7,993 bases of DNA, taken from positions 3,878 to 11,870 of the forward strand of contig JACQYJ010000051.1 in NCBI GenBank assembly GCA_016208525.1, written 5' to 3'. The position numbers and the translations under genes were made by a program. Every line of letters starts with the position of its first letter. Position 1 is the first letter of the stretch. Shown one piece after another: positions 1 through 4,816 of the stretch. Source of the DNA: Deltaproteobacteria bacterium. Its GTDB lineage: Bacteria > Desulfobacterota > JAENJC01. A model generated the notes under the pieces. The model was not told where the DNA came from and did not search any database. It worked only from the letters and a program-made list of their open reading frames with translations.

Positions 1-262
1 TCTGATAGTGTGCATTGGCGAGCGGCGCTGCAAATGGCCCGGATATAAAAACCTCCGCCTTTTCAAATGGCTTACCGTTCGCATCCAATACAGTTATAGT
101 GAAATTATGAGTGGTATCTGCTGATATGGTTTCACTTATTGAGGGTGGATTTACTGTTATTGTGCTGCCGGAAGGGGCAGTAAAACTACCTGAGCTGCAT
201 CCCCAGAGGGATAATAGTCCTGCAATGACCAGTCCATAAGTTATAAGATATCTATTTTTCAT
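1..262 (-). CDS. Lipoprotein with probable Ig-like domain (N-terminal part)
   Basis: The 3' end of this gene lies outside the window; 87 codons are visible. Residues 1-21 form a signal peptide (MKNRYLITYGLVIAGLLSLWG) with C22 in the lipobox L-W-G-C, so the product should be lipidated and membrane-anchored by signal peptidase II. The mature part starts with a Ser/Thr/Pro/Gly-rich linker and continues into a beta-strand-like stretch (TVNPPSISETISADT, then FTITVLDANGKPFEKAEVFI) resembling bacterial Ig-like (Big/invasin-type) repeats, in which 'VLDANGKPFEKAEV' is a typical strand-turn-strand. The ATG at 262 is chosen over the adjacent ATG at 265 because the purine-rich GGGAGGGG lies at a more suitable distance from it. 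The Ig-like assignment is inference from about 60 residues; export and lipidation are well supported. Confidence 0.75.
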   Translation of the reverse strand, partial: MKNRYLITYGLVIAGLLSLWGCSSGSFTAPSGSTITVNPPSISETISADTTHNFTITVLDANGKPFEKAEVFISGPFAAPLANAHYQ

Positions 263-332
263 CATCCCCTCCCTGATATGTAGACTCTATCTTTACTCTC
301 ACTTGTGCTATTGGCAAGAACTTTGCCATCGT

Positions 333-884
333 CTAAAACACCTCTTTCAACTCCACCTTCAACCCTTCAAGTACCTTCGAGTTTGCCTGTCCCTCATCCT
401 TTGCAACCGAGTACTCCCTGTAAAACCCCTCTTCGAGGGCCATGACCTCTATCGCTTTCTCCTCTGGAAAGACAAGCCAGTATTCCCTTACACTGTATCT
501 TTGATAAAGCTCCTTCTTTCTCACTGTGTCGGAAAACGTGGAGGAGGGAGAGAGTATCTCAACTATCAGATCAGGCGCACCCAGTACAGCCTTTTCGCCA
601 ATTATATTCGTTCTATCCTTGCTAATAAAAAGAATATCCGGCTGAACCACCACATCTTCAGCAAGAACTACATCAGTAGGGGCATCAAATACCTCTCCAA
701 GGTTCTTATCGTCCACGTAATTACTTATTTTAACTAATAGTTTTTTAGATATCCTCTGGTGGATTGTCAGCGGAGCCGGAACCATCATAAGCTCTCCTTC
801 ATGAACCTCGTATCTCTTCTCATCCTCGATCTGGAGATAATCTTCGTATGTATAATGGAGATTTTCTGCCGGTAATGCCGTCAT
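333..884 (-). CDS. Uma2 family endonuclease (DUF820, PD-(D/E)XK fold)
   Basis: The 183-residue product has the usual Uma2 length and motif order: Y-E-V-H-E-G-E-L at residues 25-32, PTDVVL at 69-74, QPDILFI at 81-87 (D83), PDLIVEILSPSS at 104-115 (E109) and a RKKELYQRYSVREYWLV block from residue 122. These correspond to the PD-(D/E)XK nuclease core of the DUF820/Uma2 family. The family is abundant in cyanobacteria and some other phyla, often as multicopy orphan genes, and its physiological target is not known. The frame stays open to an ATG at 932, overlapping the upstream gene by 17 nt. The ATG at 884 is preferred because it starts at the family's usual MTALPAE-like N terminus and is preceded by AAGGGA at a 7-nt spacing. 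It is last in the block before the lipoprotein gene. Nuclease activity is a family inference. Confidence 0.85.
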   Translation of the reverse strand: MTALPAENLHYTYEDYLQIEDEKRYEVHEGELMMVPAPLTIHQRISKKLLVKISNYVDDKNLGEVFDAPTDVVLAEDVVVQPDILFISKDRTNIIGEKAVLGAPDLIVEILSPSSTFSDTVRKKELYQRYSVREYWLVFPEEKAIEVMALEEGFYREYSVAKDEGQANSKVLEGLKVELKEVF

Positions 885-915
885 AAAATTATCCCTTACT
901 GTCCTCATACACCGG

Positions 916-1350
916 TCAAACAAAGCCCGCATGGCGCAGTGCCTCTAAAAGTCTTGGCTCCTTTTCCGCAAATTCCTTTATAACCCTTTCAAGACGCTCT
1001 TCCCTTTCCTCGAGTTCCTTGTTTTTTCTTATTGCCGGCGCCAATGCCGTCCTTCTGTCCCAGATTACAAAACCAACGAGGGCAAACATACCTGCCAGAA
1101 CCACATATATTAAATCTCTTACATCATCTATCCGTTTTCCCATATCATCCATCCGCTGGTTGATAGCCTTCTGCCCCTCTTCCAGTTTGATGAGCCTCTC
1201 CCTGTTTTCATTTACAATGGCCTCGATCTTATCCATTTTTTCCAGCCTGAGTTCGATCCTGCTCAGTCTTTGCTCAGTGGTGTCGGCAGCATAAACCGGA
1301 CATCCAAGGAACAAGATAAACAGTAGCCCCCACATTAATGTTTTCATCAT
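916..1350 (-). CDS. Hypothetical exported protein: signal peptide, coiled coil, one membrane segment
   Basis: The 144-residue protein is of unknown function. An N-terminal hydrophobic signal (residues 2-21, ending V-Y-A before A22-D23) suggests export by the Sec route. Residues 24-78 are highly charged with heptad-like spacing (EQRLSRIELRLEKMDKIEAI and on), predicting a coiled coil. Residues 80-97 form a transmembrane helix followed directly by W-D-R-R-T-A, a basic stop-transfer stretch I associate with a recurring uncharacterised family in deep-branching Gram-negative bacteria. The C terminus (110-144) is again charged and helical. The layout predicts a periplasmic coiled coil with a cytoplasmic tail. 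C17 lies in FLGC, but the -3 residue is Phe, so a lipoprotein signal is less likely. GGGGATA about 7 nt upstream supports the start; the second of two adjacent ATGs (1347) is equally possible. It lies 36 nt after aroD. Confidence 0.7.
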   Translation of the reverse strand: MMKTLMWGLLFILFLGCPVYAADTTEQRLSRIELRLEKMDKIEAIVNENRERLIKLEEGQKAINQRMDDMGKRIDDVRDLIYVVLAGMFALVGFVIWDRRTALAPAIRKNKELEEREERLERVIKEFAEKEPRLLEALRHAGFV

Positions 1351-1386
1351 AACGATATCCCCGCGTCATTAAACACAAAACAAGAC

Positions 1387-2109
1387 TTAAGCAGAATACT
1401 CCTTTTTATATGCAGGGTCAAATAAACTCAGATATTTGCTAATCTCAAACGCAGACAACTGGCCTTTCGCAGAAGGCATATCTATATATCCGTAGGTCAT
1501 TAGAGAACCAAGGATAGGGGTAACTATCCGAGATATGGTACCTATCCTCCCTTGGGAGATGGTAATTATGCCTTTATCCCTGTTTTTAATAGTAAATGAT
1601 ATCAGCCTGCTTAAGTCCTCTTTCGAATTGGCTGTAACAGCTATTTTCACTATATCAGCCCCGATCTCCTTACCTTCCGAAACCAGCTTTTCGAGATGCC
1701 TCTCTATAGGAGTCTCATCGTGGTTATGATAAGAGGCGATCAAGACCTTCTTTTTTTCCCTGCATAAAGGCAGAACCCTCTTTAATAATCCGGCTGAACT
1801 TAACTCAACATCTAATGCGTCAACCAGAGGAAGGACCTCTTTATATATTTCGTATCTCTTATCATCATCTATCTCTACACCGCCGCCTTCTGCCTTCGAT
1901 CGCACGGTTGCGAGAAGCGGTTTCCCGTAAACACCTTTGAGCGAATGTATAATTTCGGAGATATGCGCAACTTCCTGTGTCTTAAACGTATCAATACGGA
2001 GTTCAAACAGATCAATATTACTAACGACCTTCACCGGATGCTCTATATTCCCGGAGAGCGTCCCGATCACCACAGGTATCTTCCCTAATTCAATTTCGCC
2101 AATCCTCAT
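1387..2109 (-). CDS. aroD: 3-dehydroquinate dehydratase, type I
   Basis: AroD converts 3-dehydroquinate to 3-dehydroshikimate through a Schiff-base lysine, the third shikimate pathway step. The 240-residue protein has the normal length for a single-domain type I enzyme. Visible active-site residues by family pattern are: E36 and R38 in F-E-L-R-I-D, R70 in A-T-V-R-S-K-A-E-G-G, general base H128 in S-Y-H-N-H-D-E-T-P, Schiff-base K155 in G-A-D-I-V-K-I-A-V, R194 in T-I-S-R and Q217 in S-A-K-G-Q-L-S. All expected positions are present and no repeat has invaded the gene. Its ATG overlaps the hepT stop in an ATGA arrangement (2106-2109), with GGTGG a few nt upstream inside hepT, so translation is probably coupled to hepT. 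It would act on the product of aroB, from which it is separated by the toxin-antitoxin pair. Confidence 0.95.
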   Translation of the reverse strand: MRIGEIELGKIPVVIGTLSGNIEHPVKVVSNIDLFELRIDTFKTQEVAHISEIIHSLKGVYGKPLLATVRSKAEGGGVEIDDDKRYEIYKEVLPLVDALDVELSSAGLLKRVLPLCREKKKVLIASYHNHDETPIERHLEKLVSEGKEIGADIVKIAVTANSKEDLSRLISFTIKNRDKGIITISQGRIGTISRIVTPILGSLMTYGYIDMPSAKGQLSAFEISKYLSLFDPAYKKEYSA

Positions 2110-2558
2110 TTTTCCACCGCTTGCTCCAAGTTTCCTGCAAACAATATCTCTTTCACCTTGCTCTGTATCTCATCCAAAAACGGCTTGCTTTCATTCAAAA
2201 ATGCCTTGATGGTATTCCACTTTATATCGAGGTACTCATGGGTAACAACGTTTCTCAATGTCGCCCATCTCTCAATCCTTTTACCAAAATCTTCATTAAA
2301 ATACTTAGCCCCAAAGGCAAAAAGCATCTCTCTGTAACTCTGTGGCATTGGATAATTTTCTGCCGCAATAAATATCTTCGAAATATCTATAACTGAGTTT
2401 GTAAGGTTTTCTATCCACCGCTCTATGTTCCTGCGTTTATCTCTGTCAAACTGGTAATCGTTCCAGGTATATCCGGCAAACTTCTCAAAATCGCCCAATT
2501 CACCGGCCATGAATTCAAGGTGCTTAATAAGTCTTTCTCTATCCCTCTCTCCGAGCAT
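2106..2558 (-). CDS. hepT: HepT-like HEPN ribonuclease toxin (DUF86)
   Basis: The 150-residue, mostly helical protein carries the HEPN toxin signature R-X4-H-X-Y as R102-N103-V-V-T-H107-E-Y109. In characterised HepT/MntA systems the Arg and His form the RNase site, and the nearby Tyr is AMPylated by MntA to neutralise the toxin; all three are present. Upstream helices also match DUF86 proteins (DKRRNIERWIENLTNSVIDI at 40-59, P-Q-S-Y-R-E at 72-77). The gene lies 10 nt after mntA, in the known antitoxin-then-toxin pairing, and overlaps aroD by 4 nt. Its GGTGAGG ribosome binding site lies 8 nt before the ATG, within a palindromic repeat that also carries the mntA stop. RNase activity is a family inference. 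With the motif intact and no frameshift, the module looks functional. Confidence 0.88.
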   Translation of the reverse strand: MLGERDRERLIKHLEFMAGELGDFEKFAGYTWNDYQFDRDKRRNIERWIENLTNSVIDISKIFIAAENYPMPQSYREMLFAFGAKYFNEDFGKRIERWATLRNVVTHEYLDIKWNTIKAFLNESKPFLDEIQSKVKEILFAGNLEQAVEK

Positions 2559-2566
2559 TGGCCCAT

Positions 2567-2573
2567 CCTCACC
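2567..2573 (-). promoter_or_regulatory. Repeat-borne ribosome binding site for hepT
   Basis: GGTGAGG on the minus strand lies 8 nt before the hepT ATG and overlaps the mntA TGA. It is the only Shine-Dalgarno-like sequence near this start and forms the end of a palindromic repeat. Toxin translation therefore appears to depend on sequence brought in by the repeat. This is a sequence observation; actual ribosome use is inferred. Confidence 0.55.
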
Positions 2574-2616
2574 CTAACCCTCTACCGCTCCGGGTATTAA
2601 TCCTTGAAGGAGAGGG
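2567..2616. repeat. REP-like palindromic element at the mntA/hepT boundary
   Basis: On the plus strand the element begins CCTCACCCTAACCCTCTACC and ends GGAGAGGG, giving imperfect inverted arms (CCCTCT at 2578-2583 against AGAGGG at 2611-2616) around a loop of about 27 nt. It shares its CCTCACCC...ACCCTCT left arm with the element at 5832-5887 inside aroC, in the same orientation relative to transcription. It encodes the aberrant C-terminal tail of MntA, includes the mntA TGA (2569-2571), and contributes the hepT ribosome binding site at 2567-2573. Confidence 0.7.
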
Positions 2617-3060
2617 AACAAAAGAGGGTCTTCTCATCTCTTCTTTCAACTTCCAGTATTCATTGACAAACTCCCTGAAATCAATGGCCTCCGATGACAC
2701 CCGGAGCATAAAATCGAGATACAAGCCCCTGTCCTTTATGGTTATTGGCGCCCCGCTTATGGCGCTGTCTGCAATGCTCGATGCTGCCCTGTTCAGTACC
2801 AGCAAGTCAACCTCTTTTCCCAGGAGATTCTCAATATCACGCCATATATCGTCTTCCCCTTCATACCTTGCATCAAACTCTTCCCACTCAAGCCTGCCGC
2901 TTTCTGGCTTGAAATACACGGCGACATCCACATCTGATTCGCCGCAATAACGACCGGTTGCCCAGGAACCAAAGAGGAACGCCATTACTATGTCTTCTCT
3001 CTTTTCAAAGTAAGGCTCTAACAAACCTGTAATTATCTCTTTATTTAGCCCTTCAGTCAT
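2569..3060 (-). CDS. mntA: MntA-like minimal nucleotidyltransferase antitoxin
   Basis: The 163-residue protein has the minimal nucleotidyltransferase signature G-S-X10-D-X-D: G31-S32, D43 and D45 in S-D-V-D-V-A-V, with a likely third metal ligand at D85 in E-V-D-L-L-V-L-N. In the HepT/MntA family this enzyme transfers AMP residues to the toxin tyrosine and so blocks its RNase activity. The C-terminal helix F-R-E-F-V-N-E-Y-W-K-L-K-E-E-M-R-R (128-144) is where such proteins normally end. The last ~19 residues (PSFVPSPSRINTRSGRGLG) are unlike the family and are encoded by a palindromic repeat (2567-2616), which also provides the TGA stop. The start ATG overlaps the aroB TAA by one base (TAATG), with GGAG 11 nt upstream, indicating coupling to aroB. 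Confidence 0.9.
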   Translation of the reverse strand: MTEGLNKEIITGLLEPYFEKREDIVMAFLFGSWATGRYCGESDVDVAVYFKPESGRLEWEEFDARYEGEDDIWRDIENLLGKEVDLLVLNRAASSIADSAISGAPITIKDRGLYLDFMLRVSSEAIDFREFVNEYWKLKEEMRRPSFVPSPSRINTRSGRGLG

Positions 3061-4148
3061 TATAATCTGTTCTCCGGCATTATATCATTTGCCTTGACCT
3101 TCTCTATCCTCACGATGCCGATCTTTTCCACCAGGACAAACCTCAACTCCCCTCCAACAACCTTCTTGTCTATCTCCATCGCCTTTAAAAAGCTCTTTCT
3201 TGGAAAATCCGGCCCTTCGGTGGGAAGTCCGGCCTTCTTAATTACATTACGCACTCTTTCAACCACACTTTTACTACACACTCCTGCTATATAAGAAAGT
3301 TCAGAGGCATATACCATCCCAACTGCCACTGCCTCCCCATGCTTGTATTCTTTATACTTTGTTACTGCCTCAACGGCATGACCAAAGGTATGACCGAAGT
3401 TAAGTATCGCCCTGAGACCACCCTCCCTTTCATCTGCCTCAACTACAGAGGCCTTTATGGCGCATGATCTCTTTACTATATGCAAGAGAGCTGAGTTCTG
3501 AGTTCTGAGTTTTGAGTTTTGAGTTAAAATTTCAATATTATCTTCAAGATACTTAAATAACCTGGCATCTTTAATAACCCCGTATTTTATGACCTCGGCC
3601 AGCCCTGCCTTCATTTCCCGCTTATCAAGGGACTTCAGGGTATCAACGTCTATGTAGACAAACTTCGGCTGATAAAAGGCGCCTATCAGATTCTTTCCTT
3701 TCCTGTGATTGACGCCTGTCTTGCCTCCTACACTGGAATCCACTTGCGCCAAAAGTGTTGTGGGGACCTGGACAAAGGGGACACCCCGCAGGTATGTAGC
3801 GGCCACAAAACCGGTCAGATCCCCTATTACACCTCCGCCCAATGCTATAAGTGGCGTCTGCCTGTCTGCCTTCAATGCTATTAATTTGTCAAAGAGCTTT
3901 GACGCCCACGTGAGGGTCTTATATTCCTCTCCATCAGGCACATCTATGCGGTTGACCTCAAATCCCTCTTTTTGGAGGCTATCATTGATAACCTTGAAAT
4001 AGAACCTGCCAACAGTTGGATTGGTAACTACAACAACCTTCTTACTCTTAAAAAAACTCTTGCACGTCTTTCCAAAGTCCTTTAAAATCGAACTCCCGAA
4101 ATATATCGGATAGCTTCGCTCGTCAAGATTTACTTTTATAAAGTTCAT
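3060..4148 (-). CDS. aroB: 3-dehydroquinate synthase
   Basis: AroB cyclises DAHP to 3-dehydroquinate using NAD+ and a divalent metal in the cytoplasm, the second shikimate pathway step. The 362-residue length is normal. Visible motifs are the NAD-binding G-G-G-V-I-G-D at 104-110, V-P-T-T-L-L-A-Q-V-D-S-S-V-G-G-K-T at 128-144, K-G-K-N-L-I-G-A-F at 150-158, and the metal ligands E185 (G-L-A-E-V-I-K-Y-G), H253 (N-F-G-H-T-F-G-H-A) and H270 (Y-K-H-G-E-A). Residues 208-220 (TQNSKLRTQNSA) are encoded by a 7-bp tandem array and replace the variable loop that normally precedes L-L-H-I-V-x-R-S-C. The site is far from the metal ligands, so the enzyme is probably active. No convincing ribosome binding site precedes the ATG; the upstream 36 nt hold GCAAAG repeats. 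The stop overlaps the mntA start by 1 nt. Confidence 0.96.
   Translation of the reverse strand: MNFIKVNLDERSYPIYFGSSILKDFGKTCKSFFKSKKVVVVTNPTVGRFYFKVINDSLQKEGFEVNRIDVPDGEEYKTLTWASKLFDKLIALKADRQTPLIALGGGVIGDLTGFVAATYLRGVPFVQVPTTLLAQVDSSVGGKTGVNHRKGKNLIGAFYQPKFVYIDVDTLKSLDKREMKAGLAEVIKYGVIKDARLFKYLEDNIEILTQNSKLRTQNSALLHIVKRSCAIKASVVEADEREGGLRAILNFGHTFGHAVEAVTKYKEYKHGEAVAVGMVYASELSYIAGVCSKSVVERVRNVIKKAGLPTEGPDFPRKSFLKAMEIDKKVVGGELRFVLVEKIGIVRIEKVKANDIMPENRL
3491..3525. repeat. Heptanucleotide tandem array inside aroB (5 units)
   Basis: There are five consecutive 7-bp units on the plus strand: CTGAGTT three times, then TTGAGTT twice, with no interruption. The coding strand reads AACTCAA/AACTCAG, giving TQNSKLRTQNSA at residues 209-220 of AroB. 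Since 7 is not a multiple of 3, translation passes through every frame of the unit, producing a 7-residue protein repeat. The coding orientation is stop-free; the opposite strand would meet TGA within three units. Confidence 0.95.
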
Positions 4149-4155
4149 TTATCTA

Positions 4156-4178
4156 GCAAAGGCGCAAAGAGCGCAAAG
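4156..4178. repeat. GCAAAG short repeat cluster between the GxxExxY gene and aroB
   Basis: Three copies of GCAAAG start at 4156, 4164 and 4173 (spacings of 8 and 9), reading CTTTGCGC-type units on the transcribed strand. The cluster fills most of the 36-nt gap between the GxxExxY stop (4185-4187) and the aroB ATG (4146-4148), and it leaves aroB without a clear ribosome binding site. Confidence 0.65.
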
Positions 4179-4184
4179 TCTAAT

Positions 4185-4454
4185 CTAAAGATTATTAACG
4201 ACACGTGTTATGCCGTCCTTTATCAGTTCAGCGTTAAAATTAACAAGTAAACCTAACTTTATCCCCGAGAGCTTTAAATAAGTTAGTAGTTGCTTTTTAT
4301 GAACAGGGATAACTATTTCTAGTGACTTCAGCTCAACTATTACTTTATTTTCCACAACAATGTCAGCCCTGAACCCGATGTCCATTCTGACACTTTCATA
4401 GAGCACAGGTAAATTCACTTGTCTTTCACAAGCAAGCTTCTGCATTCTTCTCAA
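4185..4454 (-). pseudogene. GxxExxY family protein, 5'-truncated (PD-(D/E)XK-like remnant)
   Basis: The visible 89 residues match the C-terminal two thirds of GxxExxY-family proteins: E-R-Q-V-N-L-P-V-L-Y at 10-19, I-G-F-R-A-D-I-V-V at 26-34, V-I-V-E-L-K-S-L-E at 38-46, V-H-K-K-Q-L-L-T-Y-L at 51-60 and L-G-L-L-V-N-F-N at 67-74. D31, E41 and K43 form the PD-(D/E)XK-like core. The N-terminal third, including the G-x-x-E-x-x-Y motif that names the family, is missing; its place is taken by the broken end of aroK, which this frame overlaps by 29 nt. The first possible start is TTG at 4454; the ATG at 4445 is also possible. The family's function is unknown. Because a named motif is lost, I call it a remnant, although translation of the fragment cannot be excluded. 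Confidence 0.8.
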
Positions 4455-4758
4455 CCCTGGATAGAATCACCTCAGGTGTGGCCGTGAGTGATACAACTAT
4501 TCCGCGCCTTTTTAGATCTGCCAGGTTTGCGGGATTCACAATCGCCCCGCCTCCAACGGCAATAACTATACCGTTTTCCGCAGAAACCTTTTTTACTATC
4601 TCCCTTTCAAGCCTTCTGAAATGCGGCTCTCCTGACTTGTCAAATATCTCACGGATGACAATACCTGCCTCTTTTTCAATCAGTTTATCGGTATCTATAA
4701 ACCTTGTTTCAAGCTTCCTGGCCAATACCCTGCCCGTAGAAGTCTTACCTGTGCCCAT
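4426..4758 (-). pseudogene. aroK: Shikimate kinase, damaged at both ends
   Basis: AroK phosphorylates shikimate with ATP. The core is intact: P-loop G-T-G-K-T-S, shikimate-binding F-I-D-T-D-K-L-I-E, F-R-R-L-E-R-E and V-G-G-G-A-I-V-N. At the 5' end the same frame encodes the missing first strand and P-loop glycine (R-K-N-I-V-L-T-G-F, back to 4785), but no ATG, GTG or TTG exists there; a 7-bp repeat array (4785-4812) occupies the start site. The first usable ATG (4758) would delete the first beta strand and has no ribosome binding site. At the 3' end the protein stops after S-R-V-E-K-N-A-E-A-C-L, about 110 residues in, against roughly 165-180 for the family. This loses the lid arginine region (R-P-L-L) and the adenine-binding end. 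It is very probably inactive. The lack of internal stops or frameshifts suggests recent damage. Confidence 0.85.
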
Positions 4759-4784
4759 AAAGCCGGTAAGAACTATATTCTTGC

Positions 4785-4812
4785 GTAAGACTTGAGACGT
4801 GAGACGTGAGAC
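4785..4812. repeat. Heptanucleotide tandem array at the aroC/aroK junction (4 units)
   Basis: Four 7-bp units on the plus strand: GTAAGAC, TTGAGAC, GTGAGAC, GTGAGAC. The array begins 4 nt after the aroC stop on the transcribed strand and runs into the position where the aroK start codon and ribosome binding site should be. The transcribed strand (GTCTCAC units) is stop-free in all frames, so aroK's frame stays open upstream, but no initiation codon remains. Confidence 0.92.
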
Positions 4813-4816
4813 GATT

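Noticed and set aside
290..317. Promoter for the lipoprotein gene (TTGCCA, 16 nt, TAAAGA on the minus strand)
   Set aside because: The -10 match is poor and the spacer short; not above chance in an AT-rich gap.
885..932. N-terminal extension of the Uma2 protein from the ATG at 932 or 908
   Set aside because: The extra residues do not match the family's N terminus, while the ATG at 884 has a good AAGGGA ribosome binding site.
4426..4758. A simple sequencing frameshift that would restore full-length aroK
   Set aside because: No other frame downstream of 4440 encodes the AroK lid or C terminus; the sequence there is clearly GxxExxY, so a single-base correction cannot rescue it.
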